Part shown: piece after piece, positions 41,036 to 53,135 of the stretch
Layout: every line of letters starts with the position of its first letter
Position numbering within the stretch: the first letter of the stretch is position 1
Program-made: the position numbers and the translations under genes
Source: Tenrec ecaudatus
Lineage: Eukaryota > Chordata > Mammalia > Afrosoricida > Tenrecidae
Length of the DNA: 64,000 bases
Reading direction: 5' to 3'
NCBI RefSeq assembly: GCF_050624435.1
Contig: NC_134539.1
Span: 47,896,001-47,960,000 of the forward strand
The notes under the pieces: model-generated
What the model was told of the DNA's origin: nothing
The model's database searches: none
The model's input: only the letters and a program-made list of their open reading frames with translations

Positions 41036-41513
41036 CTTGGGTTAGGCACACTTTAGTCTTCTTAGTAACATTCTTGCTTTTCAATATTTTAAAGAGGTGA
41101 AGCAGACTTACCTAATGCAACTGGTCCTTTGATCTCTCGATTGCTGCTTCCATGAGCATTGATTATGGATCCAAGCACAAGAAAATCCTCGGACAACTGC
41201 ACCCTTTTGTCCATTTATTATGTTTCCTCGTGGTTGGGTTCTGAGGATTTTGGTCTTCTTTACACTGAGTGCTTCAAGTCCTCCTTGCCTTCAGTAAGCA
41301 AGTTTGTGTCACCTTGCCTATCACAGGTGTTAACAATCCTCTAAGCCTGTTGCCACAGGCTTCGGTACATTGACAGGGAGTGGCCGGCATTCAGGCTGGA
41401 TTCGGAAAAGGACATGGAACAAGAGGTGTTGCTGATTTCATATGGATCTTGTACATACTTATAGGACAGATGAGTGGGCGTTAATTCTATTTGTAATATG
41501 TAAAATGTTCTAA

Positions 41514-41852
<339 letters not shown>

Positions 41853-42606
41853 TAAGTATTTGTTTTCATATATGTGAACTGTAAGGTACCCCAATTGGGG
41901 ATATTTGGAGAAAACCAGAGATCAGAATTAGTAGTGCCAGAGATGGAAAAGAAACCACAGCTAGAATCTTTGTCCCTTGCCTGGTTTATGGTTGTTGATT
42001 TTTTATTCCTCTCTCTTTTTTTCTACATAAGTGAAATACAGGTCTTAGAACTGATAGTTTCTGGGAGGAGAAATAGGTTTGGAAGACAATACATGATAAA
42101 AAAAAAACACTCTGGTGTAAAGTGGGAGCCTAAGGATACGAGATGGGTGAACAAGCACCTTGGTGCCTCCTACTTACATAGAGGAGCAATTAAAGTTTTA
42201 TTATCCATGTTCATTTTGTACTGCCTTTCTATCGTATCCAGAATGCATTCATTGATTACTCTCTGGCACCATCACTGTCTCTTTCCACACTTACCACCCA
42301 CCAACTATGAACCCAGTAACATCACCGGCATTCTGACTTTCATCTTACCATACTTAGCACAGTATAATCTCAGCAGAGGTTAATTAATTTTAAAAGTGCA
42401 AAAATTAGCTAGTTTTGTTAATTGACGCTGAAACAAGTAGTACTAAAGTGTCTTATGATGGTCTAACGCTCCGGCCCTCCCTTTATGGTAAATACTCGGC
42501 CTATTTTCTACAGTGAAAGAGGAGTGGCGAAACTGCATTTAGAGTCCAAAAAGGAAAAGATCCTTGTAATCTTTTAACTTAAAATGAAAATGTTCATTAT
42601 TTGTAG

Positions 42607-42639
42607 GATCTTCCAATTTGTCAAAGGACATACGTTCAC
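42607..42639 (+). CDS. MUSK: Candidate MUSK cassette microexon (11 codons, phase 0-0)
   Basis: A 33-nt segment is bounded by an AG acceptor (TTTGTAG, ending 42606) and a good donor (GTGAGT from 42640). It is a multiple of three, has no stop in the exon-4 frame, and reads DLPICQRTYVH. Inclusion would place these 11 residues between Arg162 and Glu163 in Ig2, adding an extra cysteine. The pyrimidine tract upstream is weak, as in many alternative exons. Short alternatively spliced inserts in the extracellular part of rodent MuSK/Nsk2 have been reported; I cannot confirm this is the same exon. A chance pairing of splice signals is the alternative. Confidence 0.55.
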
Positions 42640-42809
42640 GTGAGTATGCACATTAACATATATTTAAAGCACTATGTTCAATCAGAAAGGCCTGTGTAAC
42701 GTCTAGCAAGTCAAGCAGTAAATCTTGGTGCCCTTCTGTAGTGAGAGAAAATAAACTATCACTCCTGCGGTCCTTCAGAAGGTTAATTTTAGTAATTTCT
42801 TAATATCCA

Positions 42810-43005
42810 GGAGCCCTAGAGGCACCGTGAGTTAAAAATCAGGCTGCTAACTGGAAGGTCAGCGCTCACACCTACCAACACTCCTCCCAGGAGACAGAAG
42901 AGGCCCTCTGTGTCCATGAAGATTTACAGTTTAGAAAGCCTCACGGGCACTGTCACCCAGTCACACAGGGCCACTAGGCATCCAAGTCAACTGGAGGGCA
43001 GTGGA
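42810..43005 (+). mobile_element. AfroSINE in MUSK intron 4
   Basis: GGAGCCCTAGAGGCACCGTG opens the SINE; CAGGCTGCTAACTGGAAGG and GGGCCACTAGGCATCCAAG follow. It sits between the candidate microexon and exon 5. Confidence 0.88.
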
Positions 43006-43133
43006 TTTTTGTTCTGTTTTGTCTTTTGTACTATCATATTTAACATTGTGACACATAATAAAGGCTCAATCAGTGTTCGCGTTTCATTGCTGAGGATCAG
43101 CAAATGTGTCCTCCATCCAGCATGATGTTTTAA

Positions 43134-43304
<171 letters not shown>

Positions 43305-43679
43305 TAACTAAATGGGTTTCCATCACTGCCAACAGAAAAGTTCCTCTTTTTTTTTTCCCTCCCGTGAAGAGTATAATTTAGTTTGCAAAAGCAGAGATGC
43401 AGGTGGTCCAGCCCCTCAGCTATTTGCGTCATCGGATCGAGAGGTCATCACTATGACAACAGAACAGTTTAATATTAAGGGAGAAAGAAACGTGCACTAG
43501 TATAATAGGCTACCTTCCACCTACTGTCTGCAATCATGGGTAACTTGGACCCAAACAAGCAAAATTTACTATAACAAACACTACACAGAATGCCTTTTTA
43601 GGGTTTCTTCCTTGGGTTGTTTTTTTATCTTATTCAGCGTATAAGATTTATGACTTTAAAAAATACATATGCAAACTTT

Positions 43680-43775
43680 TATCATTTTATTAGGGGCTCA
43701 TACAACTCTTGTCACAACCCATACATATAAACATCAATTGTGTAAAGCACATTTGTACATTCATTGCCATATGCA
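43680..43775 (-). mobile_element. L1 3' end, short
   Basis: Only the terminal 95 bp: TCATTTTATTAGGGGCTCAT to TTTGTACATTCATTGCC. It is a strongly 5'-truncated insertion. Confidence 0.85.
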
Positions 43776-44084
43776 AATTTTAAAGGTATTTCATGGTTTC
43801 CAAATTGTGCCCTGTCTGAGTGGAGAGACATAAAACATTGATTAAAACGAGTAAGAAATAATGGTACTCATTTATGAGTTACACTGTCCAAATTTTTTAT
43901 TAAAAATTTTGTTTTAATAAGCTAGTTCAACAGGTAGGATTGAAAGGTCTTTGTTGAGAAATTAAAATCCAAGGAGATAGAGGTATTCTGTTCACTAAGT
44001 CGTGTGATTTTTCTTGACCTAAACTAACACCAGATTTTGCTTAAAAATATAAATAACTAGCACCTCTCTCTAGGTGAGTCAACT

Positions 44085-44215
44085 GAAACATTAACCTCCC
44101 TGTCTCTCAGTTTTCTCATCTGTTACATGAGGTTTGTTGTATTCCCAAGGTAAGGTACTAATGATGCTTAGCAGAATGTCTGATCCCTTGTAAATAATCA
44201 ATATTGGCTATCAGA
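44085..44215 (+). repeat. MIR fragment
   Basis: ACCTCCCTGTCTCTCAGTTTT then CTCATCTGTTACATGAGG is the MIR downstream block. Confidence 0.55.
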
Positions 44216-44911
44216 TTCAACACTTATGTGTTCCACTTTTTTCTGGTTGATAAAAGAGATAGAAATAATATTAAAAATTGAATCATAAAAAATTAATGAG
44301 GAACTCCAACAAAAGGAAAGGGTGATATGTGGATGAGAGTGAAAACCCTAAAGGGATATGATATCTCAGAATATGAAAGGGATGTGTTCCAGGGATAAGT
44401 GGAATGATAAATCTCATCCTGAAGGTGACCACGTGTGTCCGTTTGCCCAGAGCAGTTCTAGTGTCTACATGTTGTCCTGGATTAGTTATTCATAGAGTCC
44501 CCCTTTGCATTTGCAAACATACCTAGGCATCCGTGATAAAGTAGAGTGCCAACATCTTTAGACAGGAAGAAGGGGCAAATGCAATAGGAAGAAGTGTTTT
44601 CCAGTAGAAATCAGTTCATGATGGCTTCTCTTCCCTTTAAGAAGTAGAGTGTAAGGCTGGCTCCTGAATGCACTTCTCTAAGTGCAGGGGGAAGATTCTG
44701 AAACAGCTGTGGGGCATGGGAAAGTGACTTACACAAGGCCAGGGTGCTGGGTGGGCAGGGTTTTCCCATGTTTCCCAGGAACATGATAGAGTGACATCAA
44801 TCTACCGGGTTGAAACGCTCCTCCTTGTCCTTTCCCCCACATGGCTCAGCAATAATGGTGTAAGATCAGAAAAAGGAGAAAGCTAAATTCAAAGGCAATT
44901 TTTTAAAATTA

Positions 44912-45730
44912 AAAGATCATTTTATTGGGGCCCCTTACAGCTCTTATAACAATTCATACATCAATTGTATCAAGCATGTTTGTACATAAGTTGCCACCAT
45001 TATTGTCTAAACATTTACCGTATATACTCAAGTATAGCCTACCCGAATATCAGCCGAGGCACCTAATTTTACCACAAAACTGCATAAAAACATATGCTGA
45101 AAAGCTCGGCTCATACACGAGTATATACAGACTTTCTATTTGAGCTCCCCTTTTTTCTCTCTTTCCCCTTCTCCCACTGTCGGGCCTTGATAAATTATAC
45201 ATGATTATTATTTTCATATCTTACACCAACTGCTGTCTCCCTTCCCCCATGGTTTCTGTTGTTTGTCTCCCCGTGTTCACCCACCCGCCTGGTATCACTA
45301 CTCCCATTCCTGTTCCTGGATTCAGTATGTCATGAGCTCTTATCTCTTATCTGTACCTGTGCATGTGCTCTGGTCTAGCCCACAGTGAAAGGCAGGGCTG
45401 GGGTCATGGTGGTAGGGGATGACAAAGTCTCAAGGAACCAGAGGAATGTTGTGTGTTTCCTCAGGGCTATACTGCACCCTGGGTGACTCATTCCTTCCTT
45501 GGGACTCTTCTATGAGGGGATGTACCACTGTCTATAGATGAGTTTTGGGTCTCTGCTCCGATCCCTCTCATTCTCAACAGTATGTTTTTGTTTATTTGTT
45601 TGTTTGTTTGGGGTCTTCTGATGCCTGTTATCCGGTCCTGGTGACACTTCATGATCGCACAGGCTTGTGTGCTTCTCCCATGGGGGCTTGTTGCTTCCCT
45701 GCTAGATAGCTTTTTAAATCTTTCTAGGAG
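44912..45730 (-). mobile_element. L1 3' end, lineage-specific, with a MITE inserted
   Basis: It begins TCATTTTATTGGGGCCCCTT. After an interruption at 45016-45130 it resumes with CTTTCTATTTGAGCTCCCC and runs to GCTAGATAGCTTTTTAAATC. The right half is the complement of 5400-5990. Confidence 0.85.
45016..45130. mobile_element. Palindromic MITE with TACCGTATATACTC ends (pogo-like family)
   Basis: TACCGTATATACTCAAGTAT at the left and CACGAGTATATACAG at the right are inverted copies. The interior GCTGAAAAGCTCGGCTCATA is also complementary to the left half in part. The flanking L1 sequence reads through when it is removed. It shares its ends with the larger element at 59598. Confidence 0.8.
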
Positions 45731-45731
45731 C

Positions 45732-46465
45732 AGACAGCCTCCTCAGCAATGTCCCCAGCATGCCTTCGTCACATGATAGACAAAATGAAATGCTAATTTT
45801 TCTGCTACAAATACCTAGAAATATTGTTAATTGTATCATTCCTAAGAACAGAATGCAAATCTTTAGAATTAAAAAAACAACAACAATAGAACAGTAAGTG
45901 CCGGGACTGTTTCAGCATTGTCCGTGTGGTACGGCAAAAGGTCTCCATCTTTATAATCTAGAAATGTGGTCTTAAGACCCTTAAAGGAGCTGTAGAAACG
46001 TACTGGTTGAGTATGAAGTTCCAATTAGCACTGAGATTCTTGCATAAAGCTGAGAATCCCTGGAGGGAAAAGCTGACCATGAATATTTCACCCACTGGCA
46101 CAGAGTTGTGAGGGAGAAAACAAGCAGGTCTTGTGAATGAAAACTCAATGCATAAGAAAGATGATATTTCACAAAGATTTCATATTGAATCCGTATTACT
46201 AGCAGGATCTGGGAACCTTCAGCTGGAGAATTTAGCATAAGAATTGGTCCAAGGCCAGAAATTTGACAGTAGCAAAAGTTCAGAAGGAGAAGTTACCCAA
46301 ATTACATAGGATTTTTGATAGGTAAAGTCACATTGCGCATGAGTTCTCAATTCAGAAATCTAGCCTGCCCAGGAAACGTGTATTAAATGAGAGTTAGCAG
46401 ACACAAGAACCAAAAGGATTCAAACCCCAAGAAATTCAGTCAATAAAACAAACACCGAAATAGCC
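45732..46465. other. MUSK intron 5, unclassified
   Basis: No gene or repeat recognised. Confidence 0.45.
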
Positions 46466-46467
46466 AA

Positions 46468-46640
46468 AGACATTGTCATTTGAGTTGATTCCAATTTATG
46501 GCGATCCTATCGCACAGGGTAGAGCTGCCCTGTGAGTTTCCAAGACTGCAACTCATAAGGGAATAGAAAGCCGAGTCTTTCTCCCATGGAGTATCTAGTG
46601 GTTTCAAACTACTGACCTTGTGTTCCCAAACATCACCTCT
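46468..46640 (-). mobile_element. AfroSINE
   Basis: TTTGAGTTGATTCCAATTTA then CACAGGGTAGAGCTGCCCTG and CAAACTACTGACCTTGTG. The 5' head is shortened. Confidence 0.88.
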
Positions 46641-47229
46641 ATACTGCCAAGGCTTTCTTACGAACAATTCCGCAGCAATAGTACACAAACAATAAAGTCA
46701 TGAAATACTTAAACTGACCACTCAAAGAGAGGCATTTGTTAAAAAGGAAAATATATAGGCAAAAACGAGTCCTCATAAATAACTGAATATAATTTCCACA
46801 AAGGAAAAATAATATTGAAATTCAAATTCATTTAATGGTACAGTATACAGAGCTAAAGAGAAAATGAGTACAGAAAAGACAAAGAAGACGACATCAAATT
46901 TAAGATAAATGAAGTTTTATATAAAGAGAGAATAAAAAATAATGTGAAAGAAGCAATATTCAAGAACATTATTACTAAGGAATTTCCAAAACAATGAAAG
47001 ACAAATCTTCAAGAATGAGAAATACATCAACTCTCAATCTGTAAAAGCAAAGAATAAGTAAATAATTTTATTTCATACCCAGACACATAATGAGACACTA
47101 GGGACCTAGGAGTGAGCTTATTTTTAAGAATTCACAATGAAAATACCAGCAACGGGGAGGGTATGGGAAAGCTTGCACTCCCATATGTTCTTATGATTTG
47201 CTATAGCCTGTAGTTTACTGAAGAGGAGT

Positions 47230-47408
47230 CCTGTGGGGGATGGGACTGTATACTGGGCTGCTCTTTGCAAGGTCAACAGTCCGTCTCCTCAGTTGCTCTG
47301 CTGTTTGTTCCTGTAAAGATTGACAGTCTCGGAAACCCAAACAGAGAGTTCTATTTTGTCCTTGGGTTGCTATGAGTCAGGATCAAACTTGATGGCATTG
47401 AGTTGGAT
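47230..47408 (+). mobile_element. AfroSINE, diverged
   Basis: TACTGGGCTGCTCTTTGCAAG then CTCGGAAACCCAAACAGAG and GGGTTGCTATGAGTCAGGAT are the head, body and 3' stem. Confidence 0.8.
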
Positions 47409-47689
47409 CTTTAAAATTTTATTACCTAGTAAACACCCCTTAAAAATAAAAAACATAAAATTATGAAACCAGAATTTGCATATTTATTTCAATTTAACTT
47501 CTATTTATGTAAAGGAATTATTTACATAGGTATATATACAAGGTTATTTATTATAAAGTTGTTTAAAAAAGTAGAGTTCAGAAGATTTTAAATTTGCATC
47601 TATAAGAACTGAATAAATGTATGATGAAATCCCATGCAGCTATCAAGAATGAGAATGATCGGTATGCATGGACATCTAAAACTACTCAC

Positions 47690-47945
47690 CAGATATATGA
47701 CTTGGACACCTTATCTTTGAGTCTCAGTTTCTTAATTTATAAAATAGAGATAAAAACAGGATATACCTCCAAGACCTGTTGTGAGGCTTAAATAAATTAA
47801 TGTAGGCAGACAGCAAACAGTATATCATTTTTGGCTTTTCAAATTCTTTTATTGAACAAGTACTCGTGTAGTGCTTATGTAGCAGTTACTATGTGCAAAG
47901 CACTATTTTAAGAATGTTATGAATATTAATGCAGTCATATGGAAA
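47690..47945. repeat. Two MIR-type fragments (one per strand)
   Basis: 47695-47815 reads in sense (GAGTCTCAGTTTCTTAATTTA). 47860-47945 is the complement of a MIR 3' end (CAGTTACTATGTGCAAAGCA). Confidence 0.5.
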
Positions 47946-48298
47946 AAGGCAGGCTAATATAGATTTTATATGTTAGGATGTATATATGAACTGCTAACAG
48001 TCATTATCTTTGCAGATAGATTTGCATCAGGGGTTAACTTCTACTAGGTGCTTTAAATAACTCTGTACTGGTTGAATCTTTTTAGAGAAACTTTTAAATC
48101 AGGAAGAATTAATACATATATTTATGTTTGGGAAAAAGTTTCTTCCAAATGTTAATATTATTTTCATAAAGTGACACAAATCTTGTTCATAGCCATGATG
48201 TGTTACTTTTGGAATTTGGGTGCTGCATTGTCTGTAGGATTAACTTATGGAGATGGAAAATTTTATAGATATTATTCAATTCTTTGCTATTGAATTTT

Positions 48299-48475
48299 GG
48301 CACGGTGGTTACGTCAGACTGCTAGCCGTTCCAAACCATTAGCTGCTGCAGGGGGAAAAGATTAGGCTTTTTGCTCCTGTGAAAGCTGCGGGCTCACCAG
48401 CCCACAAGGATAGCTCTCCCTTGATCTGCAGGGTCACCTTGAGTGGGAATTGACTCAATGACAGTGAGTTTTTGT
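48299..48475 (+). mobile_element. AfroSINE
   Basis: CAGACTGCTAGCCGTTCCAAA then ATTAGCTGCTGCAGGGGGAAA and GAGTGGGAATTGACTCAATG. Confidence 0.8.
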
Positions 48476-49052
48476 GTGTTTTGTCTATTAAGTTTTCATA
48501 ATTAGCTGATTGGCTGGAGAATGATGAGGATCCTGATGGACATAGGATGGAATATGCCAAATCCTTAGGGGAGGAGAAAATCTGTAGACAGAGTGTGCAT
48601 ACCAGAGACAAAACAAACCAAAAATGGAGCAACCAGGAAGCACAGGCAGCAACGAGTGGGGTGGCGTCTGACTCCCTCTTCCGGAGGAAGCCTGCACTTT
48701 AGGAATCCACAGGGGCTTGGAGGATCCAGCACTGACATTTGGTGTGCATTCTGATTTCTCAGTGAACCCCTTCCTCACTTGGTGGTGCATGATAGAGTTG
48801 GGGTGAAATTAAGGTAGGCGCCAGTCAGATCTGTTAGATGAGAACTATGCAGATACACCGATTGGACTTGGTCCCACAGCTCAGATTCCATAGCCATCTG
48901 GAATGTCGATCTTCCCATGGTGGAGGCATTTCTCTGGAAAGAGGTTAACCTTGGTCTCTGGTCCATCTGTGTCCATGGACTTTATAATAGGTTTCAGGAC
49001 AATGTTATCAAGTGGCAGCCTTTTGTCAATTCTCACTACTCACCTGCCCACC

Positions 49053-49245
49053 CACTGCCATTGAATTGATTCCAACTCATAGCAACTCTGTAGGACAGAG
49101 TCGAACTGCTGGTTTCCAGGAGTTTCAACCTTGACGGTAAACAGACAGCCTCATCCTTCTCCCATGGGGTGACCGCTGGGTTTGAATCACTGACGCATGG
49201 TCAGCATTTCAATGTGGAAGTCACTGCACCACAAGAACGCCTTCA
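49053..49245 (-). mobile_element. AfroSINE
   Basis: CATTGAATTGATTCCAACTC then ATAGCAACTCTGTAGGACAG and CTCATCCTTCTCCCATGGGG. Confidence 0.88.
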
Positions 49246-50061
49246 GTTTTCACTAGAGAAACCTAGGTACCATATGCCATAGATGTAAACATGCTCTTTT
49301 CACATTGGGGCATACCTCTTAGGGTGTAGTTTATTCTAATCACCATCGGTTAATTTTTCGGGTATTTTTGTAGGTTTGCAGATCTCTGACATTGAGATAT
49401 GTCTTATAGGTCTTAAAGGCATTCATGCAAAATGGTTTATGCCTTGCCTTCTAATGGTATCATTTTTGACTTCCTATAAAGATGAGAACTACTACACAAT
49501 TATTATAAGAGAAATAAAACATATTGGCTCATAAAGCTTTCTATACAGTTAACTAGAGATAGTTTAAAAATGCCGCCTTTTGTGAATCACAGAGGTGAAA
49601 ACAGTATATTTATATACTGTATACATGAGCCCATAGAGCCACGTAAAAAAATGCTGCCTATCCCTCCATAGAGCCTCTTAAAAACATTTGTTGCATATTA
49701 GTTTTGTTAACTTGAAAACAGAGATTAGATGGCTTTCAAATACCACATAGAAAAAATTCTCTTCTAAGTCCAGAGGCATTTATTTTAGATACGCTGTATA
49801 TTGGAGGAATGTTCCACATAGTTTCCGTTCCATATGTACTTCTTGGAATTGCCGTTAGAGTTCGGGAAGCAGAGCCTCAGTGGGCGAGCTGCTTGAGGAT
49901 GGAGGGGCTGTCTAAGATGGTTGGGCTGCAGGCTTCGGGTGGAACAACCCTTGAACTGCACGATTCTGATTGCACTCTCCTGCTCTTGACCAGACGCTTA
50001 TGCTCCTTGGCCACCACATCCCCACCGCCACCAAAACATGGGTTTGGAGACTACTACCCAC

Positions 50062-50250
50062 CATCATTGTCACTGAGCTGATTCCAACTCGTTGCAAAGA
50101 TGCAGGGCAGATTAGAGCTGTCCCTGGTGGTTTCAGGCGCTGTACGTGTTTATAGGAAAAGGGAGCTTTTCTCCCGAGGAGCTGCTGGTGCCTGTGAAGT
50201 CCTCGTCTTGTGGGGAGCAGCCCGTGCTTAACCCACTGGGACAATAGCCC
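50062..50250 (-). mobile_element. AfroSINE
   Basis: TCACTGAGCTGATTCCAACTC then GGGCAGATTAGAGCTGTCCC and GGGGAGCAGCCCGTGCTTAA. The head is well kept. Confidence 0.85.
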
Positions 50251-50254
50251 ACCT

Positions 50255-52370
50255 TTAATGAAGCCAGTCACCAAAATTAAACCCTGGATAGTGTAATTTC
50301 TTTAGTATTGATTGCTAGAAGAGTTATTTTAATGTTTTAAATATATATTTATAAAACATCCAATGAACAATTTGTAAAAGGTCTAATTTTCTTTCCTCTT
50401 ATTCATTGGCAACCATAATAAAGTGATTTCATTATTTGAGACAAAATGTGTGCTTCTGACCCTTTATGCTTGGGGTAAAGAAACTGACTGGGGGCAAAAT
50501 AGCTGAGACCCAAAATCAAATAGATGGGAATTGGCTCCTGCTTTGATCGCATGTTCTAATATGATCTTGTTTAGCACTGGGGCTTTAAGTGATTAAGGAA
50601 CAAGTTGGGCAGAAGCTGCAGCCAAGGGAAGGCTACCAGTAAGCATCCTCCAGAGGGGAGAGGTGGGTTGGCGTCAACCCAAAGCTGAAAATGAGAGCCA
50701 GGAAGGGTCTACAGGAGTAAGACATGATCCCTTCAAGGCAGAAGGCTATCGTAGACTTCTCCAGTGTTTCAACAACCCTTTGATCCTACAAACCTTCAAA
50801 ATGCAGCACTGATCTCACCACGTGGGAGAGGTGTTGGGGGCAGTTGAGAAGGAGATGAGCCCTAAGGGAAGGCAGGTGGCTTTCCTGCAGGAGTCTGCCA
50901 CTTGTCTGAGCTCTGGGTTTTGTCCATCCAACTTCTCTGCACTCTGAAAGGCTTCACCTCATACGGACTGGACTGAGCTAACAAGGTCTATCGAGAGGCT
51001 TTTGTTTGTTTTTTGAAGAGTTTATGCAGACACGGGCAGTGTATAAAACAAGGAATAGGATTTCAAATAACCAAAGCAAATCAACATGGATAAAGGGTAC
51101 TCCAGAGGCAGATGCCAACCAACCTAATGGTAAGAGATCTGCAATGCTTTCAGATAGTTAGAGTTCAAGTTCTCCAGGATGCCCTGGGGCCTGACTGCCC
51201 CGCCCCCTTACTCCAACCCTCCTATCTCCCATCCCCATCCCCCAGAGATCAAATGCCTTTACTGTATCTAGGAAAGTGGACGTGATCCTGCAATGCTTGT
51301 GCCATATTTGATTTGCTTTTTCCTTTGTTTACGCTACAGCTCTTAACATGACAAATGCCACAGAGAGAGGTATTTAAATCCTTAAAGTGTGCTGTGCTAT
51401 CAGTGAGTGAAATTTGCAGTGGTCCTGTTCCAGCATCAATTCTACTGGTTTGATGCCACGAACAGGTTTGATGTACTGTCTTGAGTAAATTGTGTATTTG
51501 AAAACCAAACACCAAACAATCCTAAAGCTCTGGTAGCTGCAATGACTGTCATTGGGCAAATGAACTCTGCATGGTTTAATAATGTGCATGCCAAAAGAAG
51601 AGCTGGGCCCTGTGATTTTTTCCTTAGGGGTATCATACTGCGTTATCATCTAAAATATGCCTCTGGAGCATGTAAGTCAAAATCATGAGACAGACATTTG
51701 GTCCATTCTCAGTAAAATTCACTATGGACAAAAAAAAGTATATGGCAATTACAGCACTGGAAACCAATGTATCAAGTTAAAGGATAGATTTGTCAATTAG
51801 GCTTTCTAAAATATGCTTCAAAGATTGGTCTTAAATTGTTAAAGTTAATTTTTGAATGAAATGTTGACCTCATACTGGAAATGAAAGCGTATTCTGAGCT
51901 AAAGGTTGGGTGTTCTCATTGAAGTCAGCGTTTCATTGCATTTCTAGGTATCAAAATGAGATACACAAGCTCAAACCCACACCTGTACACAAAGGGAAAC
52001 ACTCTGGGTCTCTGATGCATTCATTCTTCCAGCGAAAGTCCACTGAACAATGTTTCCCAGGCACTGTGCCAGGCACAGGAGGTCCTGCCTGGGCTGGGCT
52101 TCATTTCACAATGTCACTATTTTGATTTATGGCAAACAGGTCATGGAAAGCTATCACAATTCAATGACAACATGAAATTTAAATGACTTGACATTCAGTT
52201 AGTCCCTTGAAAAATCAAATATGTACTATGACTTTCACATTTTGGTTCGGATGTTCCCTTTGATGGATGATTAGCTATGCAAGTGCATGCCTTGTTGAAG
52301 GACGTTACAGACAGCTTGATGGCATGGCTCTAGACTCTGCAGAATGTTGCATGGGTTCCAGGATGTAGAG
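50255..52370. other. MUSK intron 5, unclassified
   Basis: No gene, and no repeat I can name. Short open frames around 51250-51650 on the - strand have no family resemblance. Confidence 0.45.
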
Positions 52371-52374
52371 TAAG

Positions 52375-52560
52375 CCACCTGAGCTCAAACCTGAGCTCCT
52401 TCACTTACTAACTAGATACCTTAATCTTCTTGTGCCTCAGCTTCCTTACCTGTAAATGATGTTAATATCAATATTACCTGCCTTATAAAGTGTCAGAAGG
52501 ATACAATTAAAGTTCTTATAATCCGGTGTAGCAAAACGTAAGTGCTCAAATAATAGCTAC
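52375..52560 (+). repeat. MIR
   Basis: TCCTTCACTTACTAACTAGA then TGTGCCTCAGCTTCCTTACC and TACCTGCCTTATAAAGTG follow the MIR consensus order. Confidence 0.7.
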
Positions 52561-52939
52561 TAATATTATTCCTAGAACTTAGTAACTTCTGTGCAGCAGA
52601 AGCAACCATCTAAGTACATCTGAAAATAATTCCACCTCTTGATTCTTTATATGATCTCTAAAGTTTATGGGGAAAACTAAATTTCCATCTAAAATCAGGT
52701 CTAGTCTTTTAGATTTTGGTTCTACAGAAGAGTAACAATCGACATGAAGTCTGAAATGGGCCCTAGATATCAGATCATTCAAACCTTTATTTTCCAAGGA
52801 CAGAAACTTGAGGATCAGAGCAATTGCCACTCGGCCCACATTCGCAGCAGAGCGTGATTGCTAGGCTGGGCCTCCATGCATTATTGCAGTCTTGATTCTT
52901 CTTTCATATTGATAGCAGGCCGAGCAGTGCTCCAGGGTG

Positions 52940-53135
52940 CTCACATGCTTTAGAATCAAATCCGGCTTGCGTGTTCATCCTGACCCTGCCACTAGCTTGT
53001 TTGCTGAGGTTGGATAATTTACTTAACTTTGCAAATGTGTGTCCTCAGTTGTGAAATGGGGACAATGTTCCATAGTGCATGGCGCTATTACAGTTGACTA
53101 CATGATATCCAGACACCTCTAAATGGTAGCTCTCA
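52940..53135 (+). repeat. MIR
   Basis: TAGAATCAAATCCGGCTTGCG then GACCCTGCCACTAGCTTG and TGTCCTCAGTTGTGAAATGG. Confidence 0.7.

Larger units (their letters stand above)
38692..41452 (-). mobile_element. RTE-type LINE copy split by an LTR element, with inverted 5' end
   Basis: The 3' part (38692-39015) and the continuation (41036-41340) line up with positions 1-640 as a single - strand RTE. The join lies in the CTTGG that is duplicated around the LTR element at 39016-41035. At 41340 the - strand match stops, and 41369-41452 matches an upstream RTE segment in + orientation (TTGACAGGGAGTGGCCGGCA; GGACATGGAACAAGAGGTG). That is the layout of a 5' inversion by twin priming, with part of the element lost between the two segments. 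Confidence 0.8.

Noticed and set aside
41874..42383. A 169-codon open frame in MUSK intron 4
   Set aside because: It is the longest open frame in the window, but it has no domain or family resemblance, and its right part lies close to the candidate microexon in a different context. AT-rich introns give such frames by chance.
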